Assembly: GCA_038528965.1 (NCBI GenBank)
Contig: JBCBEC010000038.1
Coordinates: 1 to 64,000, forward strand
From: Lewinella sp038528965
GTDB taxonomy: Bacteria; Bacteroidota; Bacteroidia; Chitinophagales; Saprospiraceae
Direction of reading: 5' to 3'
DNA: 64,000 nucleotides
Part shown: positions 51,398-61,043 of the stretch, piece after piece
How the letters are laid out: each line of letters begins with the position of its first letter
Position numbering within the stretch: the stretch's first letter is position 1
Notes under the pieces: model-generated
The model's database searches: none
Told to the model about the DNA's origin: nothing
What the model saw: only the letters and a program-made list of their open reading frames with translations
Translations under genes and position numbers: made by a program

Positions 51398-54019
51398 ATG
51401 CCGCGTTTTGTGTTCCTAGCATTAGTACTACTTTTTTGCCATTCGGCAAGCGCCCAAACTATTACCGCTACCTTCGATCATCAGCCAGTAGAAGCGGTGA
51501 TCCAAGCGCTGGAAGACGAGTTTGGTCTGGTCTTCAATTATACCAACGATATCCTCGCTGATCAGTACATCACGGCCGCGTGCCGTAAGCTACCAATGAA
51601 AGCGGCATTGGAGTTGCTTTTTGCCGAAACAGATATAGCCTACGAATTGGTCAGTGACAAGTTTGTAGTGCTCCGGGCAAAAGAACCGATCGTGATTCCA
51701 ACCTATCGTTTATGCGGGCGCATAACGGACGATCAGGGAGAGGGCCTGGCTTTTGCCAATCTCTTTTTATCAACGACCCAGGGAGGAGGTTCCACGGAAG
51801 CGGACGGTAGCTTTGATTTCTACGTGTACGGGGAACCGGAAGACCTGGTAGAGATATCTTATTTGGGCTATGAAACCCGGCAACGCACCGTTCAGCAGTT
51901 GGGGGCTTGCCCCACCATTTCTTTACCCTTAGCAGCCTTTTCCATCCAGGCGGTAGTCATCAAGGAATACATTACGGCAGGAATCGAACAGTCTACCGAT
52001 TTGGACCACTTTGTACTGCGTCCTGACCGAATCAATGTTGTACCGGGTTTGACGGAAGCTGATGTTCTACAAATGACTCAGATACTGCCAGGTATCCAAA
52101 GCCAGGACGAATCTGCTACACGATTGAATATACGAGGGGGTACCCCGGATCAAAACCTCATTCTATGGGACGGTATCCCAATTTATAATGGCGGGCACTT
52201 CTTCGGTATGATCTCCTCCTTCAACCCCTATATTGTTGACGAGGTGGATGTTTACCGGTCGGGCTTTGGGCCAGAATACGGTGGCCGGGTGGCCGGGGTG
52301 GTAGATATCAAGAGTGTCAGTGATATTCCTGAGCGTTTTTCCGGTGACGTTGGTATCAATTTAACGCACGCTGATATTGCCTTACGGGTGCCGCTCTTCA
52401 AACAAAAATCGGCATTGATCCTATCGGGCAGAAGAGCCTATTCAGACATTATTGAAAGCCCTACTTACAAACGGATCTCACAGCGGGTATTTCAGCGTGG
52501 TAAAATTGGTGAGGCGCAAAACCAGCAAGAAGAACAGGATAATATTGATCTAGACCTCAATTTTGTCTTTGATGACTGGAATGTAAAATGGCTTTGGCAT
52601 CCGACTAAACGAGATCGCTTCGGTGTCAGTTGGTTTGGAGTCATGGATCAGCTCAACTTCGACTCTGATGAGCAAGGAGACGATGAGCAATTTCGCAATT
52701 TTGATGATCTGAATTTGACAAGCCAGGGCTTTGGCGTGAGCTGGGACCGACTATGGAGTGAGCGAATGCGTTCGAAACTACAATATGCTAGTACGAGCTT
52801 GAATGTGGAGTACATGCTCCTATTTGAGTACCTCATAGAAGAGGAAGTAGAAGATCGTATTTCTTATGAACAGCGCAATGATATTGAAGATCGTAGCCTC
52901 ACCTGGACCAATGAGTGGCAAATTGCCGCGGGTACACAGCTGGATTTTGGCTACCAGTTTCAAGATTTGGAAGTGGGGCGAAATTGGGTATTCAATCAGG
53001 AGGATGCTGATGAGGATCGGGATGAAAATAGCTTTCATTCTCTTTTCCTCGACTTCAATACCAAGCGGAAAGGCCCCTGGAAGAGTCAGTTGGGTTTGCG
53101 GTGGACTTACTCCACGGCCTTACAACAAGATTTTGTAGAACCACGGTTGTCTGTTCAATATCTCCCTAACGAGCAATGGCAGTTTCGGGTCTCGGCGGGG
53201 CGTTACTATCAGTTCTTAAGTCAGGTTGTCGAGTTTAATGATCTCGGCTTAAACCAGCAACTCTGGATCTTGGCGGATGATGATGACGAACCACCAGTTG
53301 CTTTGAGTAATCATTATTCAGTCGGTCTCTTTTTTCAACCGTCCAGCTTTCAGCTCGAAGTAGAGGCCTACTACAAGACGATTACTGGTGTTACCTCCTT
53401 TTCGCCCGCCTTTCTGGACGAGAGCTTACAGCAAGAGGATTTCTACGAAGAAGGCACTGGATCAGCTTACGGGATTGATGTATTGCTCCGTAACCGCTGG
53501 AATAAATACCAAACGTGGTTGTCCTACTCCTACGGGAGAATATTCTACGTATTCGATTCATTTCGGGAGGGCGATCCATTTCCCGCCACTCACGATCGTC
53601 CACATTCGTTTACCTCGGTACATCAATGGGAATTCAATCGTTGGAACCTCTCCCTCAGCTGGAATCTTCGCACTGGACGTGCCCACACCGAGGCCATTGG
53701 GGTAGAAGTAACAGAGGGTGATGATGGGGAAGAAAATATTTCGCCCGAATATGATTTTACGCAGACGAACGCCTTTCGCCTTCCTGTTTATCATCGCCTT
53801 GATGCTTCTTTCCTATATAAGTTTCCGGTAGGTTCAAAGGGGGCAAACGGTCGTATAGGCCTTTCCATTCTCAATGTATACAATCGTGAAAACACACTAA
53901 GTCGGCAGTACTTCTCTTTCTTTGATGATGACGAGCTTGTTGACGATTTTGTTCTGGAACCCATTGATCGAGCTATGCTGCCATTTACACCGAATATGGT
54001 GGTGCGGATGCATTGGTGA
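51398..54019 (+). CDS. TonB-dependent outer-membrane receptor with STN domain
   Basis: 873 residues. Signal peptide (LVLLFCHSASAQ), secretin/TonB short N-terminal (STN) domain (about 25-95) for contact with FecR, carboxypeptidase-regulatory-like domain (YRLCGRITDDQGEGLAFANL), plug (LPGIQSQDESATRLNIRGGT ... LWDGIPIYNGGHFFG ... GFGPEYGGRVAGVVDIKS) and a 22-strand-type barrel. No SusD partner follows, so it is a stand-alone FecA-like transducer/importer. Starts 5 nt after fecR. Ligand unknown. Confidence 0.9.
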   Translation: MPRFVFLALVLLFCHSASAQTITATFDHQPVEAVIQALEDEFGLVFNYTNDILADQYITAACRKLPMKAALELLFAETDIAYELVSDKFVVLRAKEPIVIPTYRLCGRITDDQGEGLAFANLFLSTTQGGGSTEADGSFDFYVYGEPEDLVEISYLGYETRQRTVQQLGACPTISLPLAAFSIQAVVIKEYITAGIEQSTDLDHFVLRPDRINVVPGLTEADVLQMTQILPGIQSQDESATRLNIRGGTPDQNLILWDGIPIYNGGHFFGMISSFNPYIVDEVDVYRSGFGPEYGGRVAGVVDIKSVSDIPERFSGDVGINLTHADIALRVPLFKQKSALILSGRRAYSDIIESPTYKRISQRVFQRGKIGEAQNQQEEQDNIDLDLNFVFDDWNVKWLWHPTKRDRFGVSWFGVMDQLNFDSDEQGDDEQFRNFDDLNLTSQGFGVSWDRLWSERMRSKLQYASTSLNVEYMLLFEYLIEEEVEDRISYEQRNDIEDRSLTWTNEWQIAAGTQLDFGYQFQDLEVGRNWVFNQEDADEDRDENSFHSLFLDFNTKRKGPWKSQLGLRWTYSTALQQDFVEPRLSVQYLPNEQWQFRVSAGRYYQFLSQVVEFNDLGLNQQLWILADDDDEPPVALSNHYSVGLFFQPSSFQLEVEAYYKTITGVTSFSPAFLDESLQQEDFYEEGTGSAYGIDVLLRNRWNKYQTWLSYSYGRIFYVFDSFREGDPFPATHDRPHSFTSVHQWEFNRWNLSLSWNLRTGRAHTEAIGVEVTEGDDGEENISPEYDFTQTNAFRLPVYHRLDASFLYKFPVGSKGANGRIGLSILNVYNRENTLSRQYFSFFDDDELVDDFVLEPIDRAMLPFTPNMVVRMHW

Positions 54020-54505
54020 GTTAGTAGCCAGTGGACAGTAGCCAGTAGACAGTAGACAGTAGACAGTAGCCAGTAGCCAGTAACCAGTGGACAGTAGCCA
54101 GTAGCCAGTGGACAGTAGCCAGTAGCCAGTAGCCAGTAGCCAGTATACAGTATACAGTAGAAAGTGGACAGTAGTCAGTGGGGGGATGAAAACATGTTAG
54201 GGAAGTAGATTTAATAGTGGGACATTAAATTTTTCTTCAATTAACCCACGCGAGCGCTTTAGACGCCTCTTTTTATACTCCATGACATTTTCAGTTGTTA
54301 ATCAGTTAGTTATAAGCAGTGAAAGAAGCAGTTTGCTCCAACTGAGCCTCCTCATTAGATTCTAATTCTAATCATAATTCTCACTCTAATTCAAAAAATC
54401 TCCCTTCCCCGGTAGGGTTTTTTCCACCCCTCTCGTCTTAGCAGCAAATTAATTAATCACAACCTCCAGTTATCGCCAGTACACTTACACTTGTGGACCA
54501 AAAAA
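54020..54505. other. Intergenic region with minisatellite
   Basis: Contains the heptamer tandem repeat (54022-54180), a stretch with attctaattctaatcat-like repeats (54358-54392) and no ORF or clear RNA. The promoter of the transglutaminase-type gene must lie in 54390-54500. Confidence 0.55.
54022..54180. repeat. Heptamer tandem repeat (AGTAGCC/AGTAGAC)
   Basis: About 22 consecutive 7-nt units of the forms agtagcc, agtagac, agtggac and agtatac, directly after the TonB-receptor stop codon. Units are scrambled rather than identical, showing slippage plus point changes. Confidence 0.85.
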
Positions 54506-56062
54506 ATGTACTCAATGTTAAGACGAAATGCTTACGGTATCGTAGCTGGCATGCTGTTGATGATTCCACTACTTCTGGTTTTAATTAAGCAAGTGCAACA
54601 GCGCTACAGTTGGCAGGACCTACTGCCCAAGGAAGCTTACAGTGTATCCTATGAGTTTGATATGTTTCACCTGCCCGAGCAGGCTTATGTAGAAAGCTAC
54701 TTGCCGGTGTCGAATAATCGCCAGCGGATTCAAACTGTGCCGGCTGAGGAAGGGCAGCTAGTACTTCATACTACTCAGGATGAGACGGGCTTAAGAGCGC
54801 GCTGGGAATCTGCTGGTCAGACGGACGTAGTATTTAAGCACCAGTTTGAGTTTGAAGGTAAGGCGCTGAGTTACCGTCTGCCAAAGGTGGCCCCATTGGA
54901 CGAGTACTTTCCGGATTCTGTGGAGCAGTACCGCCTCAGTACAGCAGCTATCCAGTCTGATCATCCGCTCATTCGCGCTGTTGCGGATAGCTTGAAGATG
55001 TTAGGATTCGGGCATACCATGAACTCTAACTACGAGTATGTGTCGGGGCTGGCCAATACGGGCTCGAATGCGCTAACCGATGCTTTGACTGCCCTTAAGC
55101 GGCAGAGAGCGTCCTGCAATGGTCAGAGCCGATTGTTTGTGGCATTATGTCGGGCCCAGGGAATTCCTGCTCGAGTGGCTGGAGGCATTATTTTAGAACA
55201 AAGCGAAAAACGAACATCACATCTTTGGGCGGAAGCCTACTACCGGGGCAGCTGGATTCCCTTTGATGTACTAAACGGCCATTTTGCGAGCTTGCCCGCC
55301 AACTATCTGGAACTGTATCACGGTGACGAGTTCCTGCTCGGCCGTACCTCTGATATTGGTTTCGATTACCAGTTTGTAATCAATAAGAGACACCACACCT
55401 TGAGCGCGGCATCGGATCGGATTCCAATGCTATGGTCCCTGCTCAACCATCAATCCGTTTCGATAGATCTTTTACGGACTATCCTATTATTACCTGTAGC
55501 AGCCTTGCTCATTGCCCTATTGAAAAATGTAATCGGCTTGAAAACCTTCGGGGTGTTTTTGCCAGCACTGATTGCCCTGTCTTTAGTGGGCAATAATGTC
55601 TATTGGACCATTGGTGCGTTTGCCATCATTTTGATCGTTATCAGTGGCTTGCACTATAGTCTAGACCGATTAGGATTACTGCATACGCCTAAGCTGGTTA
55701 TTATGCTACTAGCGGTGATATTAACGCTGCTCCTGCTCGGCCACTTGGGCTACCGAATGGAGTGGGACAACTGGCCAAGTATTTTCATGTTACCACTGGT
55801 CATTATGGCCATCGCTGCGGAGCGCTTTGCCAAAGTTCTCACGGAGGATAATTTTGAGGAGGCCTTTAAAATGCTGGGCTCTACCTTGCTGGTTTCTCTG
55901 CTGTGTTATCCTGTCTTCAGTTCTGAATTGCTTATTGGGGTGCTGCTCACTTTCCCCGAGCTCTACCTTAGTATGATCGGACTATTACTGCTCTTGGGCC
56001 GCTGGATTGGCCTGCGCATTGTGGAACACTTCCGCTTTTCTCCACTAACCCTTTCAAATTAA
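54506..56062 (+). CDS. Transglutaminase-like domain fused to seven membrane helices (UUP1-type)
   Basis: 518 residues from ATG 54506 (a TTG at 54491 and an ATG at 54515 are alternatives). One N-terminal membrane anchor, a periplasmic transglutaminase-like domain, then about seven helices. Numbered from the TTG, Cys209 (RASCNGQSRLFVALCRAQGI), His244 (SHLWAEAYYRG) and Asp259 (PFDVLNG) sit where the catalytic triad belongs. The family is usually described as carrying an inactive domain. It is paired, as usual, with an ATP-grasp ligase 7 nt downstream. Confidence 0.82.
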   Translation: MYSMLRRNAYGIVAGMLLMIPLLLVLIKQVQQRYSWQDLLPKEAYSVSYEFDMFHLPEQAYVESYLPVSNNRQRIQTVPAEEGQLVLHTTQDETGLRARWESAGQTDVVFKHQFEFEGKALSYRLPKVAPLDEYFPDSVEQYRLSTAAIQSDHPLIRAVADSLKMLGFGHTMNSNYEYVSGLANTGSNALTDALTALKRQRASCNGQSRLFVALCRAQGIPARVAGGIILEQSEKRTSHLWAEAYYRGSWIPFDVLNGHFASLPANYLELYHGDEFLLGRTSDIGFDYQFVINKRHHTLSAASDRIPMLWSLLNHQSVSIDLLRTILLLPVAALLIALLKNVIGLKTFGVFLPALIALSLVGNNVYWTIGAFAIILIVISGLHYSLDRLGLLHTPKLVIMLLAVILTLLLLGHLGYRMEWDNWPSIFMLPLVIMAIAAERFAKVLTEDNFEEAFKMLGSTLLVSLLCYPVFSSELLIGVLLTFPELYLSMIGLLLLLGRWIGLRIVEHFRFSPLTLSN

Positions 56063-56069
56063 CCGAATC

Positions 56070-56957
56070 ATGTTAAAGCGATTGTTTAGTTCGCCCACTC
56101 CGGCAGGAGGGGCCCTGGGAATCAATGAGCGCAACTTACGGTACGTTTACGCTCGTAATGATAAGAACGCTTTTCCCTACGCAGACGATAAAATTCTCTG
56201 CAAGGAAGCGCTGGATGCTGCTGGTATTGCTTGTGCCAGTACTTATGGGATCATCGAGCGTATTGGTGATATTCCTAGGGTTTGGCAAAGTCTACAGCAT
56301 TACGAACGCTTGGCTGTAAAGCCCGCTAAAGGTTCCGGTGGGGGAGGGATTATCATCTTGAAAAAGGACAGCGAAGGCCGCTGGTGTAGTGGAGGACGAG
56401 TGCTATCCGATGAGCAGATCTTCTCTCATCTGGCACAACTCCTCATGGGAATGTATTCCTTCGGTACCAGTGATCGAGTACTCGTTGAGCAGTGCATTAT
56501 TCCCCATTCTTTCTTTCACGAGATTTACCCAGCTGGCGTACCCGATTTTCGGGTGATCCTACTGGACCAAAAGCCAGCTATGGGAATGCTCCGCTTACCC
56601 ACTGCCCGCTCCAATGGCAAGGCCAACCTGCATCAGGGGGGCTTGGGGATCGGGATTAATATGGAGGCCGGCACCCTAGCTTACGCCTACGATGGGCAAG
56701 CTTACCATACCGTACACCCCGATAGCCAGCAGCAAATTCTGGATAAGAAGATTCCCTACTGGGAAGAGCTACTGGAGCTTTCGATCCAAACCGCGGAAGC
56801 ATTTCCCGAATTGGGTTACCTGGGGGTAGACATTGTCCTGGACCAGGAACTTGGGCCCTTAATTATGGAAATTAACGTTCGACCTGGACTCGGTATTCAA
56901 CTGGCCAACCGCGCTAGCTTGAAGCAACCATTACAAACAATTTCAGCTAACTACTAA
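56070..56957 (+). CDS. RimK-related alpha-L-glutamate ligase-like ATP-grasp protein
   Basis: 295 residues. ATP-grasp elements: LAVKPAKGSGGGGIIILKKD (P-loop-like strand), DFRVILLDQKPAMGMLRLPT, and the metal site LGYLGVDIVLDQELGPLIME-INVRPG. Members form amide bonds between a carboxylate and an amine, often adding glutamate. The standing neighbourhood with a transglutaminase/7-TM protein suggests peptide modification or synthesis at the membrane. Target unknown. Confidence 0.83.
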   Translation: MLKRLFSSPTPAGGALGINERNLRYVYARNDKNAFPYADDKILCKEALDAAGIACASTYGIIERIGDIPRVWQSLQHYERLAVKPAKGSGGGGIIILKKDSEGRWCSGGRVLSDEQIFSHLAQLLMGMYSFGTSDRVLVEQCIIPHSFFHEIYPAGVPDFRVILLDQKPAMGMLRLPTARSNGKANLHQGGLGIGINMEAGTLAYAYDGQAYHTVHPDSQQQILDKKIPYWEELLELSIQTAEAFPELGYLGVDIVLDQELGPLIMEINVRPGLGIQLANRASLKQPLQTISANY

Positions 56958-57100
56958 CTTACTAAGCAAGGGTAAAAAAACTAGCATTCGATTTTCGATT
57001 AAAACAGGCGATTAAGTGATTGTCAATGAGCGTATTGCCTGGTTTCATCGAAATTATATCGGAGGGTTGTTTTTGAACCAGAACAAAAGGTAATTCCATC

Positions 57101-57292
57101 ATGAAACAGACAAAATCCGCTACACCTTACGTAGTACTCTTATTGGCCATCGTTATGGCTGTACCCTACGCTAATCATCAGGCCCAAGCCTCACAGCAAA
57201 TTGCCGTTGAGGTAGCGTCCAAAGTTATCTACATACCGAAAGCGCAGGCAGCTCATTTGCCGTCGGTAAAAAAGAAGGAGGAACGCCCCTAG
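57101..57292 (+). CDS. Small secreted or membrane-anchored protein
   Basis: 63 residues: an N-terminal hydrophobic signal (YVVLLLAIVMAVPYANHQAQA) and a short polar tail with a basic end (KKKEERP). It lies between the ligase and the barrel gene in the same direction. The mature peptide would be about 30 residues. It could be a substrate of the neighbouring ligase/transglutaminase pair, but this is only a positional guess. Confidence 0.5.
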   Translation: MKQTKSATPYVVLLLAIVMAVPYANHQAQASQQIAVEVASKVIYIPKAQAAHLPSVKKKEERP

Positions 57293-57434
57293 TAGGGTTG
57301 AACTTCTCTAAGTAGGAAACACAAAGGTTTGAGATTAATAGCAAAATATCCGTAGCGAGGTGAAGATATAGGGTAGAGAGAATATTATTACGATCTACCC
57401 AATATCCTTCACCTTAACCCACCAACACACCATC

Positions 57435-58589
57435 ATGAGATATCTATTGTTGATCCCCATCTTGCTACCAGTCGTTCTGGTGGCCCAGGGAAATATTGAA
57501 TTCCAGGCAGAACTGGGAGCAGGTTATGAATACAACGTTTTCAACGCAGGGCCAGATCAGATGACCATCAGCGGAGATAGCGTAGCTGAACGAGCACTGC
57601 AAAGCGGAGCCTTCATATACGAAGATATCCGCTTGAGCTGGGACCGAGAAGGCAAAAAGAGTGAATTTAGTGTGAGTGCCCGCGCACTGTATGACTATTT
57701 TCCGGGACTACGGTCTGCCAATCTCGTGCGCCCAGGTGCAGATTTGACCTACAAATATGAGTTTAGAAAAGACAAGAGCGTATACACCCGACTGCGCTAC
57801 CGCGATTACCAGACGGAGCGTGGAGCTGATCCAAATGAAGTTTTAACGATTCCCACTTCCTACCAAACCTGGGAGGGAGCTATAGGCTACGCCTGGAGAC
57901 CTGCCAAAGATACCTGGTTGGAAGCGGAGATTCACGCTAGAAGTAAGCAGTTTGCTGCCACCTCTACCAGCCAGCTCGGTTACAATCGCTTGGGTGTGCG
58001 AGCAGAGTGGAAGCGGCGTTTTCGCAAGAAAAAGAAGCCTTCTAGTTACTTGATTACGAGCATCGATATCAATCAGCGTGTGTATACCCAAGAGCGTGTT
58101 TTTGATGAAGAATCGGAAATAGAAATTCTGGATGAGGAAGAAGACCAAGTACTAGAGGAACGCCTGTGGCGTTATCAGCAGTTGGACGTCAGGTATCGCT
58201 TTCGCAAATGGGGCAATGTCCAACTTGAAGCTGGGTTGGGGGCGCTCAATCGTTCGGATGTTTTGCAGGTTCGTCTGGGCTACCGCCAAGCTCGGATCTT
58301 CTCTAAGCTTAGATACAGCCAGGGCCCTTGGGCTCTAATTTGGAGCACCAGTTATCTCTACCGGCCCTATACCCAGTTCGCTGCGGTGACGGGTGAGGAT
58401 GAAACCTTACTCCATACCTACTGGCGCAATAGCATACTGGCAACTTATAATCTCAATGATGATTGGCAAGTCATCATGAGGAGTACTACCGTAAAACGTT
58501 GGCGCAACGAAGCGGAACGAGCCACTAATTTCCGACCCTACTTCAATTCGATGGTTCGGATGGGGCTGCGTTGGAAGCTTGGAGGATAA
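57435..58589 (+). CDS. Putative outer-membrane beta-barrel protein
   Basis: 384 residues with a signal peptide (LLLIPILLPVVLVAQ) and many alternating-polarity strands rich in Tyr/Arg (RLRYRDYQTERGADP, WLEAEIHARSKQFAA, VRMGLRWKLGG at the end). A charged loop (DEESEIEILDEEEDQVLEE) lies between strands. The sequence suggests a barrel of about 14-16 strands. No known family recognised. It is the last gene of the transglutaminase/ATP-grasp group. Confidence 0.65.
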   Translation: MRYLLLIPILLPVVLVAQGNIEFQAELGAGYEYNVFNAGPDQMTISGDSVAERALQSGAFIYEDIRLSWDREGKKSEFSVSARALYDYFPGLRSANLVRPGADLTYKYEFRKDKSVYTRLRYRDYQTERGADPNEVLTIPTSYQTWEGAIGYAWRPAKDTWLEAEIHARSKQFAATSTSQLGYNRLGVRAEWKRRFRKKKKPSSYLITSIDINQRVYTQERVFDEESEIEILDEEEDQVLEERLWRYQQLDVRYRFRKWGNVQLEAGLGALNRSDVLQVRLGYRQARIFSKLRYSQGPWALIWSTSYLYRPYTQFAAVTGEDETLLHTYWRNSILATYNLNDDWQVIMRSTTVKRWRNEAERATNFRPYFNSMVRMGLRWKLGG

Positions 58590-59076
58590 TACAATGGGTG
58601 TTTTATATCAGGTGTATGAAGTAGTCCGAGCTTAGTTCGGACTACTCTTTTTCCGACTACGCAAATTGACTCATCTCCTGGGGCGTCAGTATCGAGATAG
58701 GAGATCGCTTTGGATTTGATCAACAACTGATCCAATATTGACTAGTATTACGCCAGGTAAATTAAACAGGAGGCAGGTAGTGCTTGGTTTCTTAGGGACC
58801 CCAAGAGATAATTTCGTTGCGGTTTTGGAGGGTGGGACTATTTGCTTCAGTTTTAAGAGTTGTATACTGTTAACAAGCCCTTTGAGACGAATGTGTTGTA
58901 CCGATTCCCCACTCTACACGAGAGCAGAAATTATCTAGCGGGTTATTAAGGGCAACGCAGTGATCTTAAGGCTACAGTAAGTTGCTCAGTTAAATTTCGT
59001 CCCGTTTAACCAAGCTTGGGTTTTTGGTACTTTTTTGCCAAGAAAAAAGTACATAGAAATGAGGCAAAATCATTCT
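58590..59076. other. Intergenic region, terminator only
   Basis: 487 nt between convergent genes. Apart from the terminator at 58620-58651 I find no gene; a 66-codon frame at 58738-58938 shows no protein-like character. Confidence 0.6.
58620..58651 (+). terminator. Rho-independent terminator after the barrel gene
   Basis: AGTAGTCCGA (58620-58629), loop, TCGGACTACT (58637-58646), then CTTTTT. Confidence 0.8.
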
Positions 59077-59919
59077 TCAAACGTACCGCTTACGAAACTT
59101 ACTAGGATTCTCACTAGTAACCTTCTTAAACACCCGATTGTAGTACGAAAGGCTCTCAAAGCCTGATAGGTAACACGCCTCACTCACACTTTTTCCCTTC
59201 ATTAAATGGCGTTTGGAGTGACTGATACGATAGCGGTTGAGAAATTCAATAAAGGTATAGCGCGTCATTTTCTTAAAATACCGGCAGAAAGCTTCCTTGG
59301 TCATAAAGCAAACGCTGGCGATTTCATCTAACTCAACTTTCCGATGAAAATTATTATCCACAAAGGCGTAGATCAGCCTTAGCCGCTCTTGTTCCCGGTT
59401 ACTAAAAGTGTTTCGGTAAGGCTTTTCGTGCAATACTTCAACATCTTCTAGCTGCGAAAGCAGTTGTAATATTTCGGTCAATTCCAGGTATTGCTGAAAG
59501 GGGGGGAGGTGCTGCAAGGCAAAAAGCTTTTCTCCAATTGACGTTTTCTCCTTGCCCGCAAAAGCAATCCCTCGGCTAGATAGGGCGAACAATTGTTGTA
59601 TAGCAGCCAATTCGGGCGTATCCGAAAAATGACCTTCAACGAACTCCTTTTTGAGGTGCACTACTACTTTCTGATAATCAGACTGCACGCCATAGTCGAA
59701 ATTCAGATGCGGGATGTTAGAGCCGATTAGGACCAAATCGCTCCCCTCGTAGGGCGAAATATGATCCCCTATGTGCCGGGTACCATTTGCTCCTTTGATA
59801 TAAACTAATTCGTATTCTGGATGGAAATGCCAAAAGAATAAATCGCTTAATCGTGGATTAAACATCATGCTGAAGGAACGATCATTTCTACTGGTAATGG
59901 TTTCAAGCTGAACCTTCAT
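59077..59919 (-). CDS. AraC-family transcriptional regulator
   Basis: 280 residues: an N-terminal cupin-like sensor (FFWHFHPEYELVYIKGANGT, SDLVLIGSNIPHLN) and a C-terminal double HTH (LDEIASVCFMTKEAFCRYFK; SVSEACYLSGFESLSYYNRV, FKKVTSENPSKFRKRY). Divergent from the dioxygenase/SDR pair by 140 nt, so it probably controls it in response to a small, likely sugar-like, ligand. Confidence 0.88.
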   Translation of the reverse strand: MKVQLETITSRNDRSFSMMFNPRLSDLFFWHFHPEYELVYIKGANGTRHIGDHISPYEGSDLVLIGSNIPHLNFDYGVQSDYQKVVVHLKKEFVEGHFSDTPELAAIQQLFALSSRGIAFAGKEKTSIGEKLFALQHLPPFQQYLELTEILQLLSQLEDVEVLHEKPYRNTFSNREQERLRLIYAFVDNNFHRKVELDEIASVCFMTKEAFCRYFKKMTRYTFIEFLNRYRISHSKRHLMKGKSVSEACYLSGFESLSYYNRVFKKVTSENPSKFRKRYV

Positions 59920-60059
59920 TTTAAGACATTATTGGAATATTGAACCTCCTGTTTATTCAAAAATATCAATATTGTACAAATAGCTACTAAAAACGATAAA
60001 ATCGCCGCTGGTTTTCTGCTTGAACTTTGCCTTATCGTTCAACATAAATCTTGCAGATC

Positions 60060-61040
60060 ATGAATAATCATCAAACTATAGTAGCTAATCAGGTACCAGA
60101 TAACCAGCACAAGGAAATTCCTGGTAACCCATCGACCGCCAAAAGCAGTACGGTACAACTGAGGCAAGCTGCTACTCCAGATTCACTTCGCGTGCTCAGT
60201 ATGGAAGACTGGGCGTTTTGGAAGCACAATGGTTATGTCATCATCCGGCAGGCAGTCTCCGCTGAGCAGGCTCAACAAACGGCGGATTTTCTGTGGGAAT
60301 TCGAGGAAAAAGATCCCAATAATGCTGAAAGTTGGTACACGGATCCCCGGGCGGAAATACAGATGAAAGAACTGGCTGGTACAGGCATGGTGGAGGTTTA
60401 CAACAATCAACACCTGTGGAACAACCGCCAAACACAACGCGTGTACGATGCCTTCGTGGATATTTGGGGAACGGAAAGGTTATGGGTTACTATCGACCGG
60501 GCTAACCTCAACTTCCCCATTCGCCCCGGATACGAATACAAAGGTTTTATCCACTGGGACTATGACCCGGAGACCAAGCCGCAGAATGTACAGGGCGTCC
60601 TGGCACTAGCTGATCAAACGGATGAAACGATGGGGGGCTTTCAGTGTATCCCTTGGCTGTATCGCAATTACGATAGTTGGAAGCTAACTCAACCAGAGGA
60701 CCAAAATCATTTCCAACCAGATATTACGGGTTTGGAAAACCATCTGGTAAAAGTACCTTTGAACGCCGGCGATTTATTGATCTTCAATAGCTCGCAACCG
60801 CACGGTATTCGCCCCAATAACTCAGAAGATAAAGTTAGAATTGCCCAGTATATTTCCATGATGCCTGCTCAGGAGGATAATGAGGCCTTGCGGGAATGGC
60901 GGATCAATTCTTGGAAGAATCGGGTGGCACCAGAAGGCTTCGCTTTCCCTGGAGATCCCCGGAATTGGGAGCAGACCAAATACGATCAGGCGGAACTATC
61001 TGAACTGGGCGAAAAATTGTTGGGGCTCAAAAATTGGTAA
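60060..61040 (+). CDS. Phytanoyl-CoA dioxygenase-like Fe(II)/2-oxoglutarate enzyme (copy 2)
   Basis: 326 residues from ATG 60060. Iron ligands HWD (GFIHWDYDPE) and the His of QPHGIRPNNS are conserved. By eye most residues are the same as in copy 1 at 10965, including the unusual N-terminal NQHKEIPGNPSTAKSSTV tag and the C-terminal ELGEKLLGLKNW. The next gene, an SDR, starts 3 nt after its stop. The pair under an AraC regulator suggests catabolism of a sugar-like or hydroxylated small molecule. Confidence 0.86.
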   Translation: MNNHQTIVANQVPDNQHKEIPGNPSTAKSSTVQLRQAATPDSLRVLSMEDWAFWKHNGYVIIRQAVSAEQAQQTADFLWEFEEKDPNNAESWYTDPRAEIQMKELAGTGMVEVYNNQHLWNNRQTQRVYDAFVDIWGTERLWVTIDRANLNFPIRPGYEYKGFIHWDYDPETKPQNVQGVLALADQTDETMGGFQCIPWLYRNYDSWKLTQPEDQNHFQPDITGLENHLVKVPLNAGDLLIFNSSQPHGIRPNNSEDKVRIAQYISMMPAQEDNEALREWRINSWKNRVAPEGFAFPGDPRNWEQTKYDQAELSELGEKLLGLKNW

Positions 61041-61043
61041 ACT

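Noticed and set aside
54022..54180. CRISPR array
   Set aside because: Units are 7 nt with no spacers and no cas genes; this is a simple tandem repeat.
58738..58938. 66-codon plus-strand ORF
   Set aside because: Lacks protein-like composition and has no neighbour context.
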